A stretch of DNA of 64,000 nt from assembly GCF_020723905.1 (NCBI RefSeq), contig NZ_DYHZ01000009.1:62001-126000 (forward strand), read 5' to 3'. Source of the stretch: Anaerolinea thermophila (GTDB lineage Bacteria; Chloroflexota; Anaerolineae; Anaerolineales; Anaerolineaceae). Every line of letters starts with the position of its first letter. Position 1 is the first letter of the stretch. Of the stretch, positions 16,265-24,875 are shown piece after piece. The notes beneath the pieces were generated by a model. It had not been told where the DNA came from, ran no database searches, and was given only the letters and a program-made list of their open reading frames with translations. A program made the translations under genes and the position numbers.

Positions 16265-18016
16265 CTATCTCTCCAGCGGCAGGGTAAAGGAGAAGGTACT
16301 GCCCTGCTGAACCTGACTTTCCGCCCAGATGCGTCCGCCGTGGGCTTCTACAATGTGACGGGCAATGGACAACCCCAGACCGGTGCCCTCTCCCGAACGT
16401 GAACGGTCGGCTTTGTAGAAACGCTCAAAGATGCGCTCCAGATCATCCGGCGGAATGCCAATCCCTGTATCGCGAACCGAAAAGGTCACCGATTTCCCTT
16501 CCTGTTTGACGCTCAGGGTGATGAGCCCCCCCGGCGAGGTAAATTTGATGGCGTTGTGAATCAGGTTGACCAGCACCTGCTCCACCCGATCGGCATCGGC
16601 AAGCACCTGAGGGATATCTTCCGGGCAATCTATCTGCAGAGTGAGACCTGCACGCTCCGCCTGCAAACGCATCCGTTCAGCGCCGCGCCGCAGGATGTCG
16701 CAGGGCGATACCACCTTGCGTTGAAGCGGAACCAGTCCCGATTCGATCCGGGACAGTTCCAGCAGTTCGCGCACCATCTGGGTCAGGTTGTCAATCTCCA
16801 CTTCCATCTGGCGCAGGAAACGCTGAGCCGCAGGGGGATCATCGAGCGCCCCTTCCTGTAGAGTCTCTACCAGTGCCTTGAGCGATGCCAGCGGGGTGCG
16901 CAGTTCGTGGGAGACATTGCTGACAAAGTCCCGCCGCACCCGCTCCACACGGCGCTCACGGGTCAGGTCGTGAAAGACCAGTAAAAAGGCATTTTCACTT
17001 TCCCTGCCCAGCGGGGTCAGCACCACCTGCAGGAAGCGGTGTTCCGGCAGAATTTCCACCTCCCCATCCTGCGGTGTATGGCCCTGGCGCGCCCGTTCCC
17101 ACAACTCCACAATGGCATGGTGACGCACCCCTTCAATGAGCGAAGCCCCCACAGCACGGGATTCTTCGATGCCAAACATCTCTGCCGCCGCAGAGTTGAT
17201 GAGCAGAATTTTACCGGTTTCATCCACCAGTAGAATGCCGTCGCGCATGTTTCTCAGCACCGTTTGCAGTTTCTGCCGTTCAGCGCGCAGTTGACTGACC
17301 TGCTCGCGGAGATGCTCCGACATGGTTTGAAACGCCGCCTGCAAACGGCGAATCTCATCGCCTTCGCCCCGCGCGGGTTCGCCGGTGCGTTCCGTCAGTT
17401 GCTGAGCGGTGGCGCTCAACGACTCCAGCGGCGCCAGCACCCGCCGGGTGATCCACACCGCAATCAGCACGGCAAACCCCCCGGCGATGATCGCTGCAAT
17501 AAACAGAGAGTGGTTGAGGGCTTGCTGTTCCCGCCGGATGGACTGCATGGATGCCGCCATGCGAACCACAGCCACCACCCGTTGTTGCGAAACCACCGGA
17601 ATCGCCACATAAAGCATCTCTTCGTTAACGGTGGTACTGAAGCGAATTTCCGTCGCTTCGCGGTTGCGCAGGGCTTCCTGTACCTCCGGACGGCTGAGAT
17701 GATTCTCCAGTTGATTGAGGGGTTTTTCGCTTTCCCCCACCACCCTGCCATCGGCAAGCACCACGGTGATACGCTCACCCACCAACATGGCAGAGTCCTG
17801 CACAATCTGATTGATTTGAGGGCTTTCAGGGTCTTCCAGAATGAACGGCATGATCAGGTTGCGCACCAGGCGCGCTTCCTGCAAAAGGTAGGTCTGCATC
17901 CGTTGCAGATTGTTCTGATAGAAGAGGGAAGAGAGATACAGCGTTACCCCCAGAAGGGTAAGGAAGATCAACCCCATCAGGGGAATGAAAATCCGCCAGA
18001 AAACACGTTCACGCAT
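16265..18016 (-). CDS. PhoR-like sensor histidine kinase
   Basis: 583 aa from ATG 18016 (MRERVFWRIF), 4 nt after the response-regulator stop; the longer frame overlaps that gene. Order: TM1 (about 8-30), extracytoplasmic sensor region (31-168) with GERITVVLADGRVVGES and LYVAIPVVSQQRVVAVV, TM2 (about 170-189), HAMP (190-242), PAS (250-350), HisKA with His370 in FVSNVSHELRTPLASLK, and HATPase with N box NLIHNAIKF, G1 DTGIGIPPDD and G2 GEGTGLGLSIA. The architecture matches PhoR/VicK sensors. The signal is unknown; placement among polysaccharide genes suggests cell-envelope or phosphate status. Confidence 0.92.
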   Translation of the reverse strand: MRERVFWRIFIPLMGLIFLTLLGVTLYLSSLFYQNNLQRMQTYLLQEARLVRNLIMPFILEDPESPQINQIVQDSAMLVGERITVVLADGRVVGESEKPLNQLENHLSRPEVQEALRNREATEIRFSTTVNEEMLYVAIPVVSQQRVVAVVRMAASMQSIRREQQALNHSLFIAAIIAGGFAVLIAVWITRRVLAPLESLSATAQQLTERTGEPARGEGDEIRRLQAAFQTMSEHLREQVSQLRAERQKLQTVLRNMRDGILLVDETGKILLINSAAAEMFGIEESRAVGASLIEGVRHHAIVELWERARQGHTPQDGEVEILPEHRFLQVVLTPLGRESENAFLLVFHDLTRERRVERVRRDFVSNVSHELRTPLASLKALVETLQEGALDDPPAAQRFLRQMEVEIDNLTQMVRELLELSRIESGLVPLQRKVVSPCDILRRGAERMRLQAERAGLTLQIDCPEDIPQVLADADRVEQVLVNLIHNAIKFTSPGGLITLSVKQEGKSVTFSVRDTGIGIPPDDLERIFERFYKADRSRSGEGTGLGLSIARHIVEAHGGRIWAESQVQQGSTFSFTLPLER

Positions 18017-18020
18017 GATA

Positions 18021-18737
18021 TCAGCCCTCAAAGCGATAGCCCGCACCGCGCACGGTGACGATGCGGATCGGATGCGACGGATCGGGTTCAATTTTTTCCC
18101 TCAACCAGCGGATGTGCACATCCACGGTACGGCTATCGCCAAAGTAATCCCAACCCCACAGTTCTTTCAGCAGATAATCGCGCGAGAGCACCTGTCCACG
18201 GTGCTTCATAAAGAAGTGCAGAAGGTCAAACTCTTTCGGCTTGACCGCCACCACCACATCATTAACACGCACCTCGCGGCGTACCAGATCCAGTTCCAGA
18301 TTGCCGGAAACGAGCCGTTTGCCACCCTCTTTTTCTGCACTTTCTTCGCTTTTCTGCACCTCTTCGCGAATCATGCGCACCCGCCGCAACATGGCTTTGA
18401 CCCGCGCCAGCAGTTCGCGCATGCTGAAGGGCTTGGTCATGTAATCATCGGCGCCCACTTCCAGCCCCACTACACGGTCAATCTCCTCGGTACGCGCCGT
18501 GAGCATGAGCACCGGCGTATTCATTTCATTGCGCAGGCGGCGGCACAGTTCAAAGCCATCCATTCCGGGGAGCATCACATCCAGCAGGATGACATCCGGC
18601 TGAAACTGCCGGGCAAGATCGAGGGCGAGGATGCCATCTCCGGCTACTTTGACCTCGTAACCCTGACGTTTGAGGTTGTACTCCAGCGTTTCCTGCAGGG
18701 CGCGCTCATCCTCGACGACCAGAATTTTTTCCGCCAT
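18021..18737 (-). CDS. OmpR/PhoB-family response regulator
   Basis: 238 aa from ATG 18737, preferred over GTG 18743 because GGGAGG directly precedes that GTG. Receiver domain with acidic pocket VVEDE, phosphoacceptor Asp53 in [13 protein letters not shown], Thr in LMLTA and Lys in YMTKPFS; then a basic linker ([21 protein letters not shown]) and a winged-helix domain ([50 protein letters not shown]). It pairs with the kinase that follows. The upstream glycosyltransferase ORF overlaps its start by 32 bp. Confidence 0.93.
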   Translation of the reverse strand: MAEKILVVEDERALQETLEYNLKRQGYEVKVAGDGILALDLARQFQPDVILLDVMLPGMDGFELCRRLRNEMNTPVLMLTARTEEIDRVVGLEVGADDYMTKPFSMRELLARVKAMLRRVRMIREEVQKSEESAEKEGGKRLVSGNLELDLVRREVRVNDVVVAVKPKEFDLLHFFMKHRGQVLSRDYLLKELWGWDYFGDSRTVDVHIRWLREKIEPDPSHPIRIVTVRGAGYRFEG

Positions 18738-19938
18738 TTTCACCTCCCATCTGCTCTATCACCACCGCCAGTTGTTCTGCGAGGACCTGGCGATGAAAAC
18801 GCTCTTCCACACAGCGCCTGCCTGCCAGCCCCATTTCCCGCGCGGCTTGCGGGTTTTGCGCCAGTGCGCGCACCGCCTGCGCCAGGGCTTCTGCATCCCC
18901 CGGCGGGACAAACACTCCCGCGCCCGCTTCTTCTACCACCTCACGGATGACGCCATCAATTGCCAGCACCACTGGACGCCCCGCCGCCATGGCGTCAAAC
19001 ACTTTGTTGGGGTAGGTGGTCTTATACAACTCCAGCGGTTTAAGAATCGCCAGACAGGCATCTGACGCCGCCATGATTTCACCCATCTGCACTTTGGGGG
19101 CAGGCGGCAGGAAGAGAATTTGATGCAGCTGGCGTTCCTGCGCCTGCTTCATCAGGGCAGGCTTCTCTTTGCCATCCCCTACCAGCACAAAACAAATTCG
19201 AGGATCGTCCCGCAGGCGATCCACAGCATCCAGCACCACGCCCAGATCGTTGCTGGGTCCATGCGCACCGGCGTACAGCACGACAAAGCGATCGTCCAGA
19301 CCGTGCGCGGCACGGAAAGCCTCGCCCCGCGCGGCAGGGTCGAACATATCCGGGTCGGCGCCATTGGGCACCAGTTCCACCCATTTCGCTCCCCGCCGGA
19401 TGACGTGGTCAATGAAGCCGGGTGAATTGACCAGCACACGGTCGGCGTGGCGGTACAAAAAGCGCTCCAGCGCCAGCGAAGCGCGAATCAACAGCGGGTT
19501 GCGGAGAACCCCCATGGCAACCGCAAAAGCGGGCCAGAGGTCGCGCACCTCGAACAGGAAAGGCACACCCTTCCATCGCGCCAGCGCCCACGCGGTCAGC
19601 CCCTGAAAAATGGGCGGAGAAGTTCCCCACACCAGATCCACTTCGCGCACCTTCAGGCCCATCCAGAAAGAAGAAAGCATGAAACTCAAAAATGCCAGCA
19701 CCCGATGAAAGAAACTGCGGTGCAGGGCGGCGTAAGTGTAAGCGCGCAGGATGGTGATGCCCTCTTCCTCATCCCGGGCAGAGGTGGTTTCCACCCGGCC
19801 GGTCAGATAACTCACCGGACTGCAGATAATGGTCACCCGATGCCCGCGCCGTGCCAGATAGCGCGCCAGTTCGTGATGACGGGTACCGCCTGCCTCGCCG
19901 AGTGAGACAAAGGCTTGATGGATGAGTAGAATATGCAC
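18706..19938 (-). CDS. Glycosyltransferase family 4 (WbuB-like)
   Basis: 410 aa with a GTG start. [39 protein letters not shown] is the typical N-terminus of the WbuB-like group; [29 protein letters not shown] and the C-terminal [37 protein letters not shown] are family signatures. It probably adds GlcNAc- or FucNAc-type sugars to a lipid-linked glycan; specificity is not readable. Its 3' end overlaps the response-regulator gene, so glycosyltransferase, regulator and kinase form one transcription unit. A -10 element lies only 6 nt upstream of the GTG, suggesting a leaderless transcript. Confidence 0.87.
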   Translation of the reverse strand: MHILLIHQAFVSLGEAGGTRHHELARYLARRGHRVTIICSPVSYLTGRVETTSARDEEEGITILRAYTYAALHRSFFHRVLAFLSFMLSSFWMGLKVREVDLVWGTSPPIFQGLTAWALARWKGVPFLFEVRDLWPAFAVAMGVLRNPLLIRASLALERFLYRHADRVLVNSPGFIDHVIRRGAKWVELVPNGADPDMFDPAARGEAFRAAHGLDDRFVVLYAGAHGPSNDLGVVLDAVDRLRDDPRICFVLVGDGKEKPALMKQAQERQLHQILFLPPAPKVQMGEIMAASDACLAILKPLELYKTTYPNKVFDAMAAGRPVVLAIDGVIREVVEEAGAGVFVPPGDAEALAQAVRALAQNPQAAREMGLAGRRCVEERFHRQVLAEQLAVVIEQMGGENGGKNSGRRG

Positions 19939-19944
19939 GATTAA

Positions 19945-19950
19945 ATTGTA
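19945..19950 (-). promoter_or_regulatory. -10 element close to the GTG start of the glycosyltransferase
   Basis: TACAAT on the minus strand, six bases before the GTG. A matching -35 at 16-18 bp is weak (TCTGAA). If used, transcription would begin at about the start codon, giving a leaderless mRNA. Confidence 0.4.
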
Positions 19951-20186
19951 CCAGAGGCAGGGTGTGTTCAGATGGGTAAGTATCGGGTCAACGAGAACTT
20001 TGCCAACGCTGAAAAAGCACTCTCCACCCGGCGGGAATGGCTACCCTGTATGCTTCTTCTGGGAGAAGAATTCAAGACGAGAAAAAAGTGTTTTGAGAAA
20101 GCCAGAAGCAGTGCATTCAGGGATTGAGGACATCTGAATCCACCCGATTGGGCATAAATTTGAGAAGTGAATTTATTGTTCCGATG

Positions 20187-20192
20187 TATAAT
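20187..20192 (+). promoter_or_regulatory. -10 element of a candidate small RNA
   Basis: TATAAT at 20187-20192 with no good -35 at the right distance (TTGAGA at 20160-20165 leaves 21 bp). Predicted start is near 20199. Confidence 0.4.
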
Positions 20193-20198
20193 GAGATG

Positions 20199-20411
20199 TG
20201 AGCCTTATCCCCCTGACCAGAACGGAAGTCCGGTACCACAGCCATCTTTGCCCCTGAGGACTTTCTTTCTAACCCCTCTTCTGAAAGGCGCAGACACAGG
20301 CGGTATCCCTGTCCAGTGGACAGAGCAAACATTGCGGGGAGAAGAGAACGTGGGAAGGGCAAAGCGGATATCTGAGGCGTGAAGACGGGGGAAGGTCTAC
20401 CGCCGCTTTTT
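20199..20411 (+). ncRNA. Candidate structured non-coding RNA, rod-like, 6S-RNA-like shape
   Basis: About 210 nt in a 639-bp gene-free region, between a -10 TATAAT and a terminator. Nested long-range pairings read by eye: CCTT..CCCCC (20203-20213) with GGGGGAAGG (20387-20395); CTTTGCCC (20246-20253) with GGGCAAAG (20357-20364); CTCTTCT (20276-20282) with AGAAGAG (20340-20346); CGCA (20289-20292) with TGCG (20333-20336); apical hairpin CTGTCC/GGACAG (20309-20323). A large internal loop separates the first two helices, as in 6S RNA. The 3' end GGCG..AGAC/GTCT..CGCC then GCTTTTT (20377-20411) looks like an intrinsic terminator and competes with the closing helix. Identity is unproven; it could instead be the leader of the sugar importer operon. 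Confidence 0.45.
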
Positions 20412-20427
20412 CATCGTTGGGTGCAAA

Positions 20428-20443
20428 CACAGGCAAGCCTGTG
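20428..20443 (+). promoter_or_regulatory. Perfect palindrome, possible operator of the sugar importer operon
   Basis: CACAGGC AA GCCTGTG, a 16-bp perfect dyad 135 bp before the binding-protein start. Size and symmetry fit a repressor site, but it could equally form a hairpin in RNA. The rest of 20412-20577 shows no confident promoter. Confidence 0.4.
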
Positions 20444-20577
20444 AAGCGGGACACTGTGCAATCTTGCGTCAAAGAAGCCGAAAGGAGGTGGTCGCTATTC
20501 ATCAAACCCGCAAGAGTCCATTTTGTCCTGTACTATCACAACCATTCCGATTCCATCTCTTTCAAAAGGAGAAACGT

Positions 20578-21876
20578 ATGTCAAAGAAATTCTGGTATTC
20601 CCTGATGGCAGTGCTGATTCTGACTGCCGTGGTGCTTTCGGCATGCGGAGGTGCGGCAACGCAAGCCCCCGCTGAAGCCACCCAACCGCCGGCTCAGGGC
20701 GGAAAAGAGGTGGAGGTCTTTTCGTGGTGGACGGGTGGCGGCGAAGCCGCGGGCCTGGAAGCCATGATTAAGGTCTTCAACACCAAGTATCCCGATATCA
20801 AATTTATCAACGCGGCAGTGGCGGGCGGCGCTGGCACCAATGCCCGCGCTGTGCTGGCAACCCGTCTGCAATCCGGCGATCCCCCCGATTCCTGGCAGGG
20901 GCACGCCGGTCAGGAGTTGATCGGTACGTATGTGGCGGGCGGTCAGATTCAACCGCTCAACGACCTGTATGAGTCCGAGGGCTGGCTGAAGGTGATGCCC
21001 GAGACGCTCATCCCGCTCATCTCGCAGGATGGCAAGATTTACTCCGTCCCGGTCAACATCCACCGCGCCAACGTGCTGTGGTACAACCCCAAGATCCTGG
21101 AAGAGAACAAAATCGCCGTGCCCACCACCGTTGATGAGTGGTTCGCCGCGATGGATAAACTCAAAGCCGCAGGCGTGACCCCGCTGGCGCTGGGCGAGCA
21201 GTGGACGAAGATGCACCTGCTCGAGACCGTGCTGCTGGGCACGCTGGGCGCTGAGAAGTACAACGGTCTGTGGAACGGCACCACCGACTGGGGCAGCGCT
21301 GAAGTGAAGACCGCCCTGGAGAACTTCCAGAAAGCCATGACCTACGCCAACACTGATTCGGCGTCCCTGTCCTGGCAGGATGCCGCTCAACTGGTGGTCA
21401 ACGGCGATGCCGCCTTCAATGTGATGGGCGACTGGGCAGAAGGCTACTTCCGCGAACTGGGCAAGAAACCCAGAGTGGATTACGGCTGGGCGCCGGTGCC
21501 CGGAACGGTGGGCGTCTTCCAGTTCCTGTCCGACTCGTTTGTGCTGGCAGTTGGCGCACCCGATCCAGAAGCCGCGGTGGCATGGCTGAAAGTGGCTGGC
21601 TCCAAGGAAGGACAGGAAGCCTTCAACCCCGTCAAAGGCTCCATCTGCGCCCGCACCGACTGCGACAAATCCCTCTTTGGCGAATACCTGCAATCGGCAA
21701 TGGATGACTGGGCAAGCAATGTGGTGGTTGGCTCGCTGACTCATGGCGTGGTTGCCAACGACTCGTGGAAGAGCGAAATTGACACTGCCCTTGGGTTGTT
21801 CGTCTCCAATGGCGATCTCGCCGCCTTCCAGACGGCGCTGGTGAACGCCTGCAAAGCCTCGGGCCCCTGCAAGTAG
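20578..21876 (+). CDS. Carbohydrate ABC transporter substrate-binding lipoprotein (family 1)
   Basis: 432 aa from ATG 20578, with AAGGAG 7 nt upstream; the longer frame is rejected because MSKKFWYSLMAVLILTAVVLSAC is a lipoprotein signal (Cys22). After a Pro/Ala/Gln linker comes the solute-binding fold: VEVFSWWTGGGEAAGLEAMIKVFNTKYP, ARLQSGDPPDSW-type hinge (LATRLQSGDPPDSWQGHAGQEL), VPVNIHRANVLWYNPKILEENKI, and DAAFNVMGDWAEGYF. It resembles GtsA-type glucose/mannose binders. Two cysteine-containing loops near the C-terminus (ICARTDCDKS, NACKASGPCK) could form disulfides. First gene of the sugar importer operon; no ATPase gene is present nearby, so a shared MsmK-type ATPase is likely. Confidence 0.9.
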   Translation: MSKKFWYSLMAVLILTAVVLSACGGAATQAPAEATQPPAQGGKEVEVFSWWTGGGEAAGLEAMIKVFNTKYPDIKFINAAVAGGAGTNARAVLATRLQSGDPPDSWQGHAGQELIGTYVAGGQIQPLNDLYESEGWLKVMPETLIPLISQDGKIYSVPVNIHRANVLWYNPKILEENKIAVPTTVDEWFAAMDKLKAAGVTPLALGEQWTKMHLLETVLLGTLGAEKYNGLWNGTTDWGSAEVKTALENFQKAMTYANTDSASLSWQDAAQLVVNGDAAFNVMGDWAEGYFRELGKKPRVDYGWAPVPGTVGVFQFLSDSFVLAVGAPDPEAAVAWLKVAGSKEGQEAFNPVKGSICARTDCDKSLFGEYLQSAMDDWASNVVVGSLTHGVVANDSWKSEIDTALGLFVSNGDLAAFQTALVNACKASGPCK

Positions 21877-21892
21877 TCTTTTCATGCGCATC

Positions 21893-21922
21893 ATGGGGCT
21901 TCATCTACGGGTGAAGCCCCAT
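21893..21922 (+). other. Stem-loop after the sugar-binding protein gene
   Basis: Perfect 11-bp stem ATGGGGCTTCA / TGAAGCCCCAT with an 8-nt loop followed by TCCTCTTAA, not a strong U-tract. Likely sets excess expression of the binding protein relative to the permeases, like the element at 8047. Confidence 0.65.
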
Positions 21923-21956
21923 TCCTCTTAACTCTGCTGCAAAAGGCAGGTGCTCC

Positions 21957-22844
21957 ATGTTCAAAAACAAGGATCGGTATCTTTCCTTTCTGTTGGTCCT
22001 GCCTTCCATCCTGGCAGTGATGATCTTCATTTACGGGTTTATTGGATGGTCCATTCGGGTCTCGCTCTCCAAATGGAAGGGGCTGACCCCCAATTTCGAA
22101 TGGGCGGGGTTGAAAAATTACATTGACCTGTTCTCCGACCCGCGCTTCATGGTAGATATCCGCAATACGGTCATCTTTACGGTGGTTTTTGTGGTGGGCT
22201 GTATTGTGGTGGGCTTCCTGCTGGCAGTCATGCTCGATCAGGGGCTGAAGGGAGAGGCCTTCTTCCGCACTCTGTTCCTCTTCCCCATGGCAATTTCCTT
22301 CATCGTCACCGGCGTTGTCTGGCGCTGGTTGATGAACCCGGCAACCGGCTCACGCATGAGCGGGTTGAATCTGCTCTTTTCCTACCTCAACCTGGATTTT
22401 CTGATCAACAACTGGCACACCACGCCCACCTGGGGCATTGCCGCCGTGGCGCTGGCGGCAATCTGGCAAATGTCCGGCTATACCATGGCGCTGTACCTGG
22501 CGGGCTTGCGCTCCATTCCTCTGGAACTGCGCGAAGCCGCCCAGATTGATGGCGCCAGCGAACTGCAAATCTACCGCTACGTCATCCTGCCCATTTTGAC
22601 GCCGGTGACGTTGAGCGTGCTGATTATTTTAGGACACATCTCCCTCAAAGTATTCGACCTGATCATCGCCATGGCTGGCAAGCAACTGGCGCTGGACGTA
22701 CCCGCCATCTACATGTGGCAAACCACTTTCGACGGGCTGTTTTACGCGCGCGGCGCCGCCATTGCCACTCTTCTGCTCATCAGCGTGGCGGTGTTGATTG
22801 TTCCTTATATGTGGTTCACCCTGCGAAGTGAGAAGCAACTATGA
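21957..22844 (+). CDS. Sugar ABC transporter permease (MalF type)
   Basis: 295 aa, six helices. The EAA loop LREAAQIDGASELQIYRYVILPIL (about residues 190-213) docks the ATPase. N-terminus KDRYLSFLLVLPSILAVMIFIYGFIGWSIRVSLSKW is typical of UgpA/GtsB-type subunits. The next permease overlaps by 4 bp. Confidence 0.93.
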   Translation: MFKNKDRYLSFLLVLPSILAVMIFIYGFIGWSIRVSLSKWKGLTPNFEWAGLKNYIDLFSDPRFMVDIRNTVIFTVVFVVGCIVVGFLLAVMLDQGLKGEAFFRTLFLFPMAISFIVTGVVWRWLMNPATGSRMSGLNLLFSYLNLDFLINNWHTTPTWGIAAVALAAIWQMSGYTMALYLAGLRSIPLELREAAQIDGASELQIYRYVILPILTPVTLSVLIILGHISLKVFDLIIAMAGKQLALDVPAIYMWQTTFDGLFYARGAAIATLLLISVAVLIVPYMWFTLRSEKQL

Positions 22845-23665
22845 AAACGAAATCTCTGCGCACTGGCAAAAACTGGCTGTATGGACCATTAATTTTCATG
22901 TCCATTTTTTACCTGCTTCCCATGTACGTCATGCTGGTGACAGGATTCAAGCCTTTCGAAGAGGTGGACCTCAAAACAATGTGGGCGCTTCCCCGCCACA
23001 TTGCTTTTGATAACTACGTGGAAGCCTTCCGCCACCTCGCACCTTCTCTGCGCAACAGTTTCGTCATGGTCATCCCTGCCACCATCATCTCTTCCTTCCT
23101 CGGCTCCATAAACGGCTACGTGCTGGCAAAGTGGAAATTCAAAGGCGCCGATGTGATTTTCCCGCTCATCCTGTTCGGGATGTTCATCCCCTACCAGAGC
23201 ATTCTCATTCCCCTGGTGCAGTTTATGAAGTCCGTCAATCTCACCGGCATCCCGGGGTTGATTCTGACACACGTCATTTACGGCATCCCCATCACCACGC
23301 TGACCTTCCGCAACTACTACGCCAGTCTGCCACAGGAATTGATCGAAGCCGCCCGCATTGACGGGGCGAGCATGCTGGGGGTGTACCGCTGGATTTTGCT
23401 CCCCATTTCCATTCCCAGTTTTGTGGTGGTGCTGATCTGGCAGTTTACCTCGGCATGGAACGACTTCCTGTTCGCGGTGGTGCTGACGGGCAACACCCAG
23501 TGGCCCATCACCGTGGCGCTGAACAACATGGCGGGCAGTCAAATCATCGCCTGGAATGTGCAGATGGCAGGCTCACTGCTGGCGGCATTACCCACCCTGC
23601 TGGTGTACCTCTTCCTTGGACAGTACTTCCTGCGCGGCTTGCTGGCTGGCTCGCTGAAAGGTTAA
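22841..23665 (+). CDS. Sugar ABC transporter permease (MalG type)
   Basis: 274 aa, six helices, with the EAA loop LIEAARIDGASMLGVYRWILLPI near residues 167-188 and the usual N-terminal FYLLPMYVMLVTGFKPFEEVD. It completes the heterodimeric channel with the preceding subunit. ATGA overlap upstream; the oxidoreductase starts 8 bp after its stop. Confidence 0.93.
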   Translation: MKTKSLRTGKNWLYGPLIFMSIFYLLPMYVMLVTGFKPFEEVDLKTMWALPRHIAFDNYVEAFRHLAPSLRNSFVMVIPATIISSFLGSINGYVLAKWKFKGADVIFPLILFGMFIPYQSILIPLVQFMKSVNLTGIPGLILTHVIYGIPITTLTFRNYYASLPQELIEAARIDGASMLGVYRWILLPISIPSFVVVLIWQFTSAWNDFLFAVVLTGNTQWPITVALNNMAGSQIIAWNVQMAGSLLAALPTLLVYLFLGQYFLRGLLAGSLKG

Positions 23666-23673
23666 GGTGAGGC

Positions 23674-24663
23674 ATGGCACAGAAACCGCTCAACTGGGGT
23701 ATTCTCTCGACGGCGCACATCAACCGCGCCCTGATTCCTGTATTGCAGTCCTCACCGCGTACCCGCCTGCTGGCGGTGGCATCGCGCAGTCTGGAGTCGG
23801 CGCAAGCCTATGCGCGGGAGTGGCGCATTCCCCGGGCATACGGCAGGTATGAAGACTTGCTTGCCGACCCGGAGATTGACATTATCTATAACCCGCTCCC
23901 CAACCACCTGCACGCTGTGTGGACCATTCAAGCCGTGCAGGCGGGCAAGCATGTGCTGTGCGAAAAGCCGCTTGCTCTTACCCTGGAAGAAGTGGACGCC
24001 ATTCGAGCGGCGGCACAGGCGCACGGAAAAGTGGTGGCCGAAGCCTTCATGTACCGGCACCACCCCCAGACCCTCAAAGTGAAAGAAATTGTGGAGAGCG
24101 GCATGATCGGCGCGGTGAAAATGGTGCGCGGGGCGTTCACCTTCACCCTCGAGCGTCCGGGCAACTACCGCCTCGAGCCGTCCATGGGCGGCGGCAGTCT
24201 GTGGGATGTGGGCTGTTACCCGCTGAGTTACGCCCGCTTTGTGCTGGGGGCAGAACCGCTGGAAGCCTTTGGCTGGCAGACGCTCAATGCCGCCGGGTGC
24301 GAAATGTCCTTTGTGGCGCAGTTGCGCTTCCCGGATGAGGCTTTCCTGCAGTTCGAGAGCAGTTTCGAGCGCCCTCCGCGCGCCTTCATGGAATTTGTGG
24401 GCACTCTGGGGCGTCTGGAAGTGCCCGATCCCTTCAAGCCGGGCCTGTCCACGCGCCTGCTGCTCACCCGTGAGGGGCGCACCGAGACGATTCGGGTCAG
24501 AGGGAAGGAACTGTACCTTGGCGAGGTAGAGGACATGTGCGACGCAGTTCAGATGGGCAAGTCCCCGCGCATCTCTCTGGAAGACAGCCGCGGCAATGTT
24601 GCCGCTCTGCTGGCGTTGATCGAGTCTGCACGGCGCGGTGTGCCGGTAACAGTGAAGGGTTAG
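23674..24663 (+). CDS. Gfo/Idh/MocA-family NAD(P)-dependent oxidoreductase
   Basis: 329 aa. Rossmann half begins LNWGILSTAHINRALIPVLQ rather than the usual GxGxxG, followed by IIYNPLPNHLHAVWTIQAVQAGKHVLCEKPLALTLEEVDAI, where EKP carries the conserved catalytic Lys region; then VVAEAFMYRHHPQTLKVKEIVESGMIG and GGGSLWDVGCYPLSYARFVLG. Such enzymes oxidise or epimerise sugars or sugar acids, or act as trans-dihydrodiol dehydrogenase relatives. Its position as last gene of the sugar importer operon suggests it processes the imported sugar; the substrate is unknown. Confidence 0.88.
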   Translation: MAQKPLNWGILSTAHINRALIPVLQSSPRTRLLAVASRSLESAQAYAREWRIPRAYGRYEDLLADPEIDIIYNPLPNHLHAVWTIQAVQAGKHVLCEKPLALTLEEVDAIRAAAQAHGKVVAEAFMYRHHPQTLKVKEIVESGMIGAVKMVRGAFTFTLERPGNYRLEPSMGGGSLWDVGCYPLSYARFVLGAEPLEAFGWQTLNAAGCEMSFVAQLRFPDEAFLQFESSFERPPRAFMEFVGTLGRLEVPDPFKPGLSTRLLLTREGRTETIRVRGKELYLGEVEDMCDAVQMGKSPRISLEDSRGNVAALLALIESARRGVPVTVKG

Positions 24664-24875
24664 AGCCATTTCAATGCGGAAAGCATCTTAAAAATACCTT
24701 CCCGCTATTCTTCTTAAGATTGCGCGCACCGGTTTACGGGTATAATTTGTCGCTGCCCCGGGACGGGAAAATCACCCTGATTGGGAGGGATGGCAACGGG
24801 TGAAACGACCTATAATAAAATTGTTCGAGGCTTCTCTCCCTTTCCCCAAATCTGATCTGCATCGGTGAGTGGAAC
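24664..24875 (+). promoter_or_regulatory. Intergenic region upstream of dnaE with two TATAAT boxes
   Basis: TATAAT occurs at 24741-24746 (as ACGGGTATAATT) and at 24811-24816. Neither has a good -35 at 16-18 bp. One probably belongs to the dnaE promoter; choosing needs a mapped transcript end. A short SD-like GGTGAG precedes ATG 24876. Confidence 0.35.

Noticed and set aside
20199-20411. RNase P RNA, tmRNA or SRP RNA as identity of the structured RNA
   Set aside because: GGAAGUCCGG resembles the RNase P CR-I element, but the length and other conserved blocks do not fit; there is no CCA-ended tRNA-like domain and no SRP GGAAG/GCAGCC loop pair.
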